Assembly: GCA_905215105.1 (NCBI GenBank)
Contig: CAJMOI010000104.1
Location: forward strand, 1-6,965
Source: an uncultured bacterium
GTDB taxonomy: Bacteria > Bacillota > Clostridia > Oscillospirales > Acutalibacteraceae
DNA length: 6,965 nucleotides
Direction: 5' to 3'
In this document: in pieces, positions 1 through 6,965 of the stretch
Position numbering within the stretch: position 1 is the first letter of the stretch
How the letters are laid out: each line of letters begins with the position of its first letter
Translations under genes and position numbers: made by a program
The notes under the pieces: generated by a model
What the model was told of the DNA's origin: nothing
What the model saw: only the letters and a program-made list of their open reading frames with translations
The model's database searches: none

Positions 1-1589
<1,589 letters not shown>

Positions 1590-1650
1590 TTCCTGCAATT
1601 GTATTTTTGAAAAAAGAAGGAAGAATTGAAACAGAAAAGAGGTTTTCCCT

Positions 1651-3369
1651 ATGACATTGAGTTCTGTCAACACCATCTGGGTGCTCCTTGGTGCGGCACT
1701 GGTATTCTTCATGCAGGCCGGTTTCTCCATGTGTGAAGCCGGATTTACAAGAGCCAAGAACACCGGCAACATCCTGATGAAAAACTTGATGGACTTCTGT
1801 ATCGGCACCCCTGCTTTCTGGTTGTTTGGTTTTGGAATTATGTTCGGCGCAGGAAGCGCTGTTTTCGGTGCCATTGACCCCATGATTCTCGGGGATTACA
1901 GCCACATTCTGCCTGCTGGCGTTCCCCTTTGGGCATTTGCCATTTTCCAGACCGTGTTCTGTGCCACTTCTGCCACCATTGTTTCCGGCGCCATGGCAGA
2001 ACGCACCAAGTTCAGCGCATACTGCATTTACAGCGCTGCTATTTCCCTGATTATCTATCCGGTCTCCGGACACTGGATCTGGGGCGGCGGCTGGCTCAGT
2101 CAGTTGGGCTTCCATGACTTTGCCGGTTCTACTGCCGTTCACATGGTCGGCGGCGTATGTGCTCTCATCGGCGTACTGTTCCTTGGACCCCGTATTGGCA
2201 AGTATGACAAGAACGGCAAGCCCCGCGCGATTCTGGGCCACAACCTGACCTTCGCCGCTCTGGGCGTATTCATCCTGTGGTTCTGCTGGTTTGGATTCAA
2301 CGGTGCTTCCACCGTTGCCATGGATTCCGACGCTGCTGTGGAGAGCGCAGGCCGGATCTTCTTCAACACCAACCTGGCCGCCGCAGTTGCCTGCTGCACC
2401 ACGCTGATCTTCACCTGGCTGCGCTATGGCAAGCCTGACGTTTCCATGACTTACAACGCCGCTTTGGCCGGTCTGGTGGGCATCACCGCCGGATGTGACG
2501 CCGTTTCCCCGCTGGGCGCCGCCATCATGGGACTGGTTTTCGGTATCGTCATTGTACTGGCAGTGGAATTCTTTGACAAGGTTGCAAAGCTGGATGACCC
2601 GGTGGGCGCCATTTCCGTTCACGGTGTCTGTGGTGCACTGGGCACCATCCTCACCGGCCTGTTTGCAGACGGTGTCACCACGGAAAAGGGCCTGTTCTAT
2701 AGCGGCGGATTCCATCTCCTCGGTGTTCAGGCTCTGGGCGTTGTGACAGTGGCCGCTTATGTAGCTGTGATTATCTCCGTTGTTTTCTTCATCATCAAGC
2801 ACACCATCGGCCTGCGCGTTTCCGCTCAGGAGGAAATCGAAGGTCTGGATATCTCCGAGCACGGCCTGCTCACCGCTTATGCAGGCTTTGAAATGGCTCC
2901 TGATACCATTCCTGCCGATGTCGATACTCCTGTTGTGGTATCTGGCGACACACCGGCTGCCGAAGCAGTTCCGGTCAAGCGTGTTCCTTCCTTCGAGGAA
3001 GCCGACGGACAGCCCAAGCTCACCAAGGTGGAAATCATCTGTAAGGAATCCCGTCTGGAGGTTTTGAAGGAAGCCATGACCAAGCTGGGCATCAACGGCA
3101 TGACCGTTTCCCATGTGCTGGGCTGCGGCGTACAGAAGGGCAAGCCCGAATTCTACCGCGGCGTTCAGGTGGAGGCCACCCTGCTGCCCAAGGTGCAGGT
3201 GGACATCGTCGTCAGCAAGGTTCCGGTCCGGGATGTGATCGAAACCGCCAAGAAGGTTCTGTATACCGGCCACATCGGCGACGGCAAGATCTTTGTCTAT
3301 GACGTGGAGAATGTGGTTAAGGTTCGCACCGGTGAAGAGGGTTATGACGCTCTTCAGGATGTAGAATAA
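1651..3369 (+). CDS. amt: Ammonium transporter (Amt/MEP/Rh) with fused C-terminal PII domain
   Basis: A 572-residue membrane protein that conducts ammonium inward, with a PII regulator attached. Residues 1-411 are a full Amt domain with about 11 hydrophobic segments. By motif alignment to E. coli AmtB I see the twin pore histidines (His164 in STAVHMVGG, His324 in ISVHGVCG), the S1-site residues Trp144 and Ser220, the gate phenylalanines Phe103 and Phe216, and Asp156. The conserved cytoplasmic tail EIEGLDISEHG is at 395-405. Residues 412-455 are a Pro/Asp/Val-rich linker. Residues 457-572 are a PII (GlnB/GlnK) domain: QKG (495-497), T-loop EFYRG (500-504), LLPK (511-514), GHIGDGKIF (540-548) and KVRTGEEG (557-564). 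Arg503 matches the T-loop Arg47 that plugs AmtB in the AmtB-GlnK complex. The position of the uridylylated Tyr51 is Val507. The start at 1651 is supported by AGAGG at 1638-1642 (8-base spacing) and by alignment. Same strand as glnN, probably co-transcribed. Confidence 0.96.
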   Translation: MTLSSVNTIWVLLGAALVFFMQAGFSMCEAGFTRAKNTGNILMKNLMDFCIGTPAFWLFGFGIMFGAGSAVFGAIDPMILGDYSHILPAGVPLWAFAIFQTVFCATSATIVSGAMAERTKFSAYCIYSAAISLIIYPVSGHWIWGGGWLSQLGFHDFAGSTAVHMVGGVCALIGVLFLGPRIGKYDKNGKPRAILGHNLTFAALGVFILWFCWFGFNGASTVAMDSDAAVESAGRIFFNTNLAAAVACCTTLIFTWLRYGKPDVSMTYNAALAGLVGITAGCDAVSPLGAAIMGLVFGIVIVLAVEFFDKVAKLDDPVGAISVHGVCGALGTILTGLFADGVTTEKGLFYSGGFHLLGVQALGVVTVAAYVAVIISVVFFIIKHTIGLRVSAQEEIEGLDISEHGLLTAYAGFEMAPDTIPADVDTPVVVSGDTPAAEAVPVKRVPSFEEADGQPKLTKVEIICKESRLEVLKEAMTKLGINGMTVSHVLGCGVQKGKPEFYRGVQVEATLLPKVQVDIVVSKVPVRDVIETAKKVLYTGHIGDGKIFVYDVENVVKVRTGEEGYDALQDVE

Positions 3370-3381
3370 AAGATTGATCAG

Positions 3382-3415
3382 CTGTACAGCGGCATGGAAA
3401 CCTGCCGCTGTACAG
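3382..3415 (+). promoter_or_regulatory. Perfect 13-bp inverted repeat in the amt-asnB gap (RNA hairpin or operator)
   Basis: The left arm CTGTACAGCGGCA (3382-3394) is exactly complementary to the right arm TGCCGCTGTACAG (3403-3415), with an 8-base loop TGGAAACC. A further G-C pair could close a GAAA tetraloop (3397-3400). The bases after it (GCATATCTTCCCC) have no T-tract, so it is not a standard intrinsic terminator. The outer 8 bases of each arm, CTGTACAG, are themselves a palindrome occurring twice, 26 bases apart, so a dimeric DNA-binding protein is an alternative reading. It begins 12 bases after the amt stop. Possible roles are partial termination, mRNA end protection, or a processing site that sets amt and asnB levels apart. 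The structure is seen; the role is inferred. Confidence 0.7.
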
Positions 3416-3449
3416 GCATATCTTCCCCAAAGCATATCGAATTGAGTAC

Positions 3450-3455
3450 GGAGGG
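3450..3455 (+). promoter_or_regulatory. Ribosome binding site that fixes the asnB start
   Basis: GGAGGG lies 7 bases before the ATG at 3463. An earlier in-frame ATG at 3394 overlaps the inverted repeat, has no Shine-Dalgarno sequence, and would add 23 residues in front of the catalytic cysteine. In this enzyme class Cys must become residue 1 after Met removal, so 3463 is the real start. Confidence 0.9.
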
Positions 3456-3462
3456 TTTTACA

Positions 3463-5040
3463 ATGTGTTCTATTATGGGTTACTGCGGCAGCAGCGCCTC
3501 CATCTCCGCTTTTTGCAGAGGCTTTGACCGCACAAAGTCGCGCGGACCGGATGACAGCCGCATTATCGATACCGGCAAAGGGTTGTTGGGCTTTCACCGC
3601 CTTGCCATCATGGATCTGGATTCCAGCGGTATGCAGCCTTTCAGTCTGAATGGCAGTCATGTGGTCTGTAACGGTGAAATTTACGGCTTTGAGAAATGGA
3701 AGAAAGCGCTGTCCGACAAGTATACGTTCCACAGTACATCCGACTGCGAAGTCCTTCTCCCCTTGTATCGGGAATACGGCACCAATATGTTTTCCATGCT
3801 GGACGCAGAGTTTGCCTGCATTATTTATGATGCGGAGGAACAAACTTATATTGCAGCCCGGGACCCCATCGGCATTCGCCCTCTGTATTACGGATATGAC
3901 GTGGACGGTGTCATCCTGTTTGCCAGTGAAGCCAAAAACCTTGTGGGCCTCGCCCGGGAAATTCATCCTTTCCCGCCCGGACATTACTACAAAGACGGCA
4001 AATTCACCTGCTATTGTGACATTACCGCCGTGGAACAGGTTTGTCACGATGATTTGGAAACCATTTGCCGGAACATCCGGGAAAAGCTGATTGCCGGCGT
4101 GGAAAAGCGACTGGTGGCCGACGCCAAGGTGGGATTCCTGCTGTCCGGCGGCTTGGACTCTTCTCTGGTCTGTGCCATTGCCGCACAAAAAAGCAAACAG
4201 CCTATCCGCACGTTTGCCATCGGCATGAGCAAGGACGCCATTGACCTGAAATATGCCCGGCAGGTTGCCGACTACATCGGCAGTGACCATCAGGAAGTGC
4301 TGATTACCCGGGAAGATGTACTGAAAGCGCTGGAAACGGTTGTCGCACTGCTGGGAACCTTCGATATTACCACCATCCGTGCTTCCATCGGTATGTATCT
4401 GGTCTGCAAAGCGATTCATGAGCAGACAGATGTCCGGGTGCTTCTCACCGGCGAAATTTCCGACGAGCTGTTCGGCTACAAATACACCGACTTTGCTCCC
4501 AACGCCCAGGCCTTCCAGGAAGAATCCCAGAAGCGCGTCCGGGAGCTGCATATGTACGATGTCCTTCGGGCTGACCGGTGTATTTCCGTCAACTCGCTGG
4601 AAGCACGGGTCCCCTTCGGGGATCTGGATTTCGTCCGGTATGTGATGGCCATTGATCCGGAGAAAAAACTGAACCGGTATGGAAAGGGCAAATACCTGCT
4701 CCGTCATGCGTTCGAGGGTACCTACCTTCCGGAAGAGATTCTGTGGAGAGAAAAAGCCGCCTTTTCCGATGCAGTAGGACACTCCATGGTGGATGACCTG
4801 AAGGAATACGCGGAGACCTGCTATTCCGACGAGGAATTCCAGGAAAAATGCAGCCAATACGAATATGCCCGTCCCTTCACCAAAGAATCCCTGCTGTACC
4901 GGGAACTGTTTGAAAAGCACTACCCCGGTCAGGCCCAGATGATTGCCGGCTTCTGGATGCCCAACAAAGAATGGGAAGGCTGCAACGTGGACGACCCCTC
5001 TGCCCGGGTACTGTCCAACTATGGCGACAGCGGCAAATAA
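3463..5040 (+). CDS. asnB: Asparagine synthase, glutamine-hydrolysing (AsnB)
   Basis: Makes asparagine from aspartate, ATP and the amide nitrogen of glutamine in the cytosol. The protein is 525 residues, close to the 554 of E. coli AsnB. The N-terminal class II (Ntn) glutaminase domain spans about 2-190: nucleophile Cys2 (MCSIMGYCG), SRGPDDS (26-32), the glutamine-binding Arg46 in GFHRLAI, NGEIYG (70-75), SDCEV (93-97), and AARDPIGIRPLYYG (131-144). The C-terminal synthetase domain has the PP-loop ATP motif SGGLDSS (228-234), TGEISDELFG (329-338), YDVLRADRCIS (365-375), LEARVPF (379-385), ILWREKAAFSDAVG (426-439), and a tail DDPSARV (510-516) like that of E. coli AsnB. The segment usually read as GEGSDE is GEISDE here. 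The match along the whole length favours true asparagine synthase over amidotransferases of antibiotic or capsule pathways. It sits 93 bases after amt and 101 bases before purF, on the same strand. Leu codons TTA/CTA and Ser codon TCA are not used up to position 4920. Confidence 0.95.
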   Translation: MCSIMGYCGSSASISAFCRGFDRTKSRGPDDSRIIDTGKGLLGFHRLAIMDLDSSGMQPFSLNGSHVVCNGEIYGFEKWKKALSDKYTFHSTSDCEVLLPLYREYGTNMFSMLDAEFACIIYDAEEQTYIAARDPIGIRPLYYGYDVDGVILFASEAKNLVGLAREIHPFPPGHYYKDGKFTCYCDITAVEQVCHDDLETICRNIREKLIAGVEKRLVADAKVGFLLSGGLDSSLVCAIAAQKSKQPIRTFAIGMSKDAIDLKYARQVADYIGSDHQEVLITREDVLKALETVVALLGTFDITTIRASIGMYLVCKAIHEQTDVRVLLTGEISDELFGYKYTDFAPNAQAFQEESQKRVRELHMYDVLRADRCISVNSLEARVPFGDLDFVRYVMAIDPEKKLNRYGKGKYLLRHAFEGTYLPEEILWREKAAFSDAVGHSMVDDLKEYAETCYSDEEFQEKCSQYEYARPFTKESLLYRELFEKHYPGQAQMIAGFWMPNKEWEGCNVDDPSARVLSNYGDSGK

Positions 5041-5069
5041 GGCTTCTGCCCCTTTCGCCCCCTACAGTA

Positions 5070-5078
5070 TGATACAAT
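5070..5078 (+). promoter_or_regulatory. Possible extended -10 promoter for purF-carA
   Basis: TGATACAAT matches the extended -10 consensus TGNTATAAT at all but one defined base. No -35 hexamer is seen about 17 bases upstream (the sequence there is CCCTTT), but extended -10 promoters can do without one. A start near 5085 would place the hairpin at 5087-5113 at the very 5' end of the message. It is based on a single short match in an AT-richer patch, so it is tentative. Confidence 0.3.
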
Positions 5079-5086
5079 TTTCAACA

Positions 5087-5113
5087 TCCTGCGGTGCAGT
5101 CTGCGCCGCGGGA
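5087..5113 (+). promoter_or_regulatory. GC-rich 12-bp hairpin in the purF leader
   Basis: TCCTGCGGTGCA (5087-5098) pairs with TGCGCCGCGGGA (5102-5113) around the 3-base loop GTC. Ten pairs are Watson-Crick and two are U-G wobbles (5090 with 5110, 5095 with 5105). The wobbles form only in the sense-strand transcript, which suggests an RNA-level element. The next bases are CGTTTGACTG: only three T, so it is a poor intrinsic terminator. It ends 17 bases before the purF ribosome site GGAGGT (5131-5136). It could be a weak attenuator, a barrier to decay, or a 5'-end stem; no purine riboswitch core is seen. Confidence 0.55.
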
Positions 5114-5141
5114 CGTTTGACTGTCTGAACGGAGGTATACC

Positions 5142-6575
5142 ATGAGTTTGCATGAAGAATGCGGCGTTTTCGGTGTTTTCGGAACCGAGCCCGACCACGT
5201 TGCCGATCTGGTCTATTACGGCCTGTACGCTTTGCAGCACCGGGGTCAGGAAAGCTGCGGGATTGTGGTGAATGACGATGGAGTGTTTTTCTCCCGGAAG
5301 GATCTTGGGCTTATCAGCGAAGTATTCAACGCCGACACCCTGTCCCGGCTGCCCACCGGTTCCATGGCCGTGGGCCATGTGCGATATGGAACTACCGGCG
5401 GCACCAGCCGCAGCAACTGCCAACCCATTGAGGTCAATCATCAGAAGGGAAAAATGGCACTGGCTCACAACGGCAACCTGAGCAATGCCGTGGAGCTGCG
5501 GAACCGTCTGGAGCTGGATGGCGCGATTTTCCATACCACCAGTGACACCGAAACCATCGCCTATATTGTCACCCGGGAACGGCTGAAATCCCGCTCCATT
5601 GAGGACGCCCTGAGTGCCGCTATGAATTCATTGGACGGCGCCTATTCCCTGATTCTCATGTCTCCTCAAAAGCTCCTCTGTGCCCGCGACCCCTATGGGT
5701 TCCGGCCTCTGTGCTATGGAAAAACTCCAGACGGAAAATATGTGATCGCTTCGGAAAGCTGTGCGCTGAAAGCCGTTGGCGCAGTATTCCAGCGGGACGT
5801 GGAGCCGGGTGAAATTCTGGTGTTTTCAAAAGACGGCGTGGTTTCCCGTCGGGAGCACTGCGGCAGCCGAAAGAAAAAGCTCTGCGTTTTTGAATACATC
5901 TATTTTGCAAGACCCGACTCCGTCATCGACGGCCTGTCGGTTCATGAGGCCAGACTCCGCGCCGGTAAAATTCTGGCCCAAACCCATCCGGCAGATGCCG
6001 ATCTGGTCATCGGTGTCCCAGACTCCGGACTGGATGCGGCACTGGGCTTCAGTCTGGAATCGGGCATTCCATATGGGATCGGGCTGATTAAAAACAAGTA
6101 TATCGGCAGAACCTTTATTTCCCCCGGGCAAAGCCACCGGCTGGATCAGGTAAAAATCAAACTGAGTGCCATTGAGGAAAGCGTGCAGGGAAAACGGATT
6201 GTCCTCATCGACGACTCCATCGTTCGGGGAACCACCAGCGGCCGGATTGTAGGGCTCCTGCGGGAAGCGGGCGCCAAAGAAATTCATCTGCGGATTTCCG
6301 CACCCCCGTTCCTGCATCCCTGCTACTATGGAACCGATATCGACTCCTGTGACCACCTGATCGCATGCAGCCACTCCGTAGAGGAAATCGCAGAAATCCT
6401 CGGCGCGGACTCTCTGGGTTATCTTCCGGTTTCCAGTCTTTCCACCATGACCGGATGCGACGGGTATTGCAGCGCCTGTTTCAGCGGGGAATACCCCACT
6501 GCCATTCCCACCGACACCCGCAAAAACCGATTCGAACTGAAATTATCCCAAAAATTATCGACCCAGCGAAAGTGA
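5142..6575 (+). CDS. purF: Amidophosphoribosyltransferase (PurF), Fe-S class
   Basis: Committed step of purine synthesis: PRPP plus glutamine gives 5-phosphoribosylamine, glutamate and PPi. The 477-residue length is normal. The N-terminal Ntn glutaminase has nucleophile Cys7 after a six-residue leader MSLHEE; Glu-Glu before Cys resembles the propeptide cleavage site of Bacillus PurF. Further motifs are LQHRGQES (31-38), GHVRYGTTGG (78-87), AHNGNL (108-113), SDTE (134-137) and RDPYGFRPLCYG (182-193). The phosphoribosyltransferase domain has EYIYFARPDS (251-260), GVPDSG (291-296), NKYIGRTFI (318-326) and the PRPP-binding VLIDDSIVRGTTS (354-366). Cys248, Cys394, Cys443 and Cys446 match in position the four [4Fe-4S] ligands of Bacillus subtilis PurF, so an oxygen-sensitive cluster is likely. 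The start is set by GGAGGT (5131-5136) and the leader. TCA and TTA codons appear here, including two TTA near the end, unlike in amt and asnB. Confidence 0.97.
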   Translation: MSLHEECGVFGVFGTEPDHVADLVYYGLYALQHRGQESCGIVVNDDGVFFSRKDLGLISEVFNADTLSRLPTGSMAVGHVRYGTTGGTSRSNCQPIEVNHQKGKMALAHNGNLSNAVELRNRLELDGAIFHTTSDTETIAYIVTRERLKSRSIEDALSAAMNSLDGAYSLILMSPQKLLCARDPYGFRPLCYGKTPDGKYVIASESCALKAVGAVFQRDVEPGEILVFSKDGVVSRREHCGSRKKKLCVFEYIYFARPDSVIDGLSVHEARLRAGKILAQTHPADADLVIGVPDSGLDAALGFSLESGIPYGIGLIKNKYIGRTFISPGQSHRLDQVKIKLSAIEESVQGKRIVLIDDSIVRGTTSGRIVGLLREAGAKEIHLRISAPPFLHPCYYGTDIDSCDHLIACSHSVEEIAEILGADSLGYLPVSSLSTMTGCDGYCSACFSGEYPTAIPTDTRKNRFELKLSQKLSTQRK

Positions 6576-6577
6576 GG
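6571..6577 (+). promoter_or_regulatory. carA ribosome site overlapping the purF stop codon
   Basis: AGTGAGG contains the purF TGA (6573-6575) and lies 7 bases before the carA ATG at 6585. Terminating ribosomes therefore sit on the carA initiation region, which suggests translational coupling. A nearer ATG at 6580 is out of frame with carA and stops after ten codons. Confidence 0.7.
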
Positions 6578-6584
6578 CAATGAT

Positions 6585-6965
6585 ATGTATCAGGAATACA
6601 ACCGAAAACTGATTTTGGAAGACGGAAGCGAATATTTCGGCTATGCTTTCGGCAGCGAGGAAAGCCGGGTCTGTGAAATGGTGTTCAACACCTCTATGGC
6701 CGGCTATCAGGAAATTCTCTCCGACCCCTCCTACACCTGTCAAGCCGTGGTCATGACCTATCCGCTCATCGGAAACTACGGCATCTGTGAGGCCGATTTT
6801 GAAACAGACCGTCCCACCATCGGCGGACTCATCGTCCGGGAATACAACGACACTCCTTCCAATTTCCGCAGCGTCTGCACCTTATCCCAGACCATGAAAC
6901 AGTTCGGTATCCCGGGCATCTGGGGCGTGGATACCCGGAAGCTCACCCGGCAGATTCGCAGACAC
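6585..6965 (+). CDS. carA: Carbamoyl-phosphate synthase small subunit (CarA), 3'-truncated by window edge
   Basis: Glutaminase subunit of carbamoyl-phosphate synthase: it releases ammonia from glutamine for the large subunit (CarB), feeding pyrimidine and arginine synthesis. Only 127 codons are present; the frame is open to the last base. The N-terminal CPSase small-chain domain is clear: LILEDGSEYFGYAFGS (about 9-24), EMVFNTSMAGYQEILSDPSY (29-48), VVMTYPLIGNYG (53-64), GLIVREY (78-84) and FGIPGIWGVDTRKLTRQIR (107-125). These match the family in order and spacing. The class I amidotransferase domain with its Cys-His-Glu triad lies beyond the window, so activity cannot be judged. The start follows purF by 9 bases and uses the ribosome site at 6571-6577. 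carB is expected next, but cannot be seen. Confidence 0.95.
   Translation, partial: MYQEYNRKLILEDGSEYFGYAFGSEESRVCEMVFNTSMAGYQEILSDPSYTCQAVVMTYPLIGNYGICEADFETDRPTIGGLIVREYNDTPSNFRSVCTLSQTMKQFGIPGIWGVDTRKLTRQIRRH

Noticed and set aside
1590..1650. Promoter or ANTAR-type/glutamine riboswitch RNA in the glnN-amt gap
   Set aside because: TTGAAA at 1607-1612 has no -10 at proper spacing, and the 61 AT-rich bases form no paired hairpins. Only a ribosome site (1638-1642) is supported.
3416..3438. Direct repeat GCATATC (3416-3422 and 3432-3438)
   Set aside because: Seven bases repeated once with no further copies; easily chance.
3382..3440. Intrinsic terminator after amt
   Set aside because: The stem is strong, but no T-run follows; the next bases are GCATATCTTCCCC. 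Kept only as a hairpin of unknown role.
3394..3462. Upstream ATG giving AsnB 23 extra residues
   Set aside because: No ribosome site, it lies in the inverted repeat, and it would bury the Cys that has to be N-terminal.
5826..6374. Minus-strand frame of 182 codons within purF, and a similar one at 5019-5534
   Set aside because: Both are in-register shadows of purF codons; no independent coding signal.
6580..6612. ATG just after purF as the carA start
   Set aside because: Different frame from carA, with a stop after ten codons.

Overview
The window is one unidirectional (+ strand) block of five genes covering glutamine synthesis and glutamine use. In order: the 3' part of a type III glutamine synthetase (glnN, cut by the left edge), an ammonium transporter fused to a C-terminal PII signalling domain, an asparagine synthase (asnB), the amidophosphoribosyltransferase that commits PRPP to purine synthesis (purF), and the first 127 codons of the carbamoyl-phosphate synthase small subunit (carA, cut by the right edge). 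No RNA genes, insertion sequences, CRISPR arrays or phage genes are visible.

The sequence suggests an anaerobic Bacillota bacterium of the Oscillospirales/Ruminococcaceae type. The reasons are moderately high GC, strong GGAGG-type ribosome sites, a type III rather than type I glutamine synthetase, and a PurF of the Bacillus class (short propeptide before the catalytic Cys, plus cysteines placed as [4Fe-4S] ligands). This assignment is an inference from gene types, not from a marker gene.

Layout: glnN ends at 1589; 61 bases later amt-PII starts at 1651 with its own ribosome site. A 93-base gap (3370-3462) holds a perfect 13-bp inverted repeat and then the ribosome site that fixes the asnB start at 3463. 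A 101-base gap (5041-5141) holds a possible extended -10 promoter and a 12-bp GC-rich hairpin ahead of purF (5142-6575). purF and carA are only 9 bases apart and look translationally coupled.

The genes fit one programme. The transporter brings in ammonium, with a tethered PII domain that probably reads energy or 2-oxoglutarate status. GlnN fixes the ammonium into glutamine. AsnB, PurF and CarA then draw the amide nitrogen of glutamine into asparagine, purines, and pyrimidines or arginine. The least ordinary points are the PII fusion, which keeps the channel-plugging Arg but lacks the uridylylated Tyr, and the two hairpins without U-tracts in the gaps before asnB and purF.
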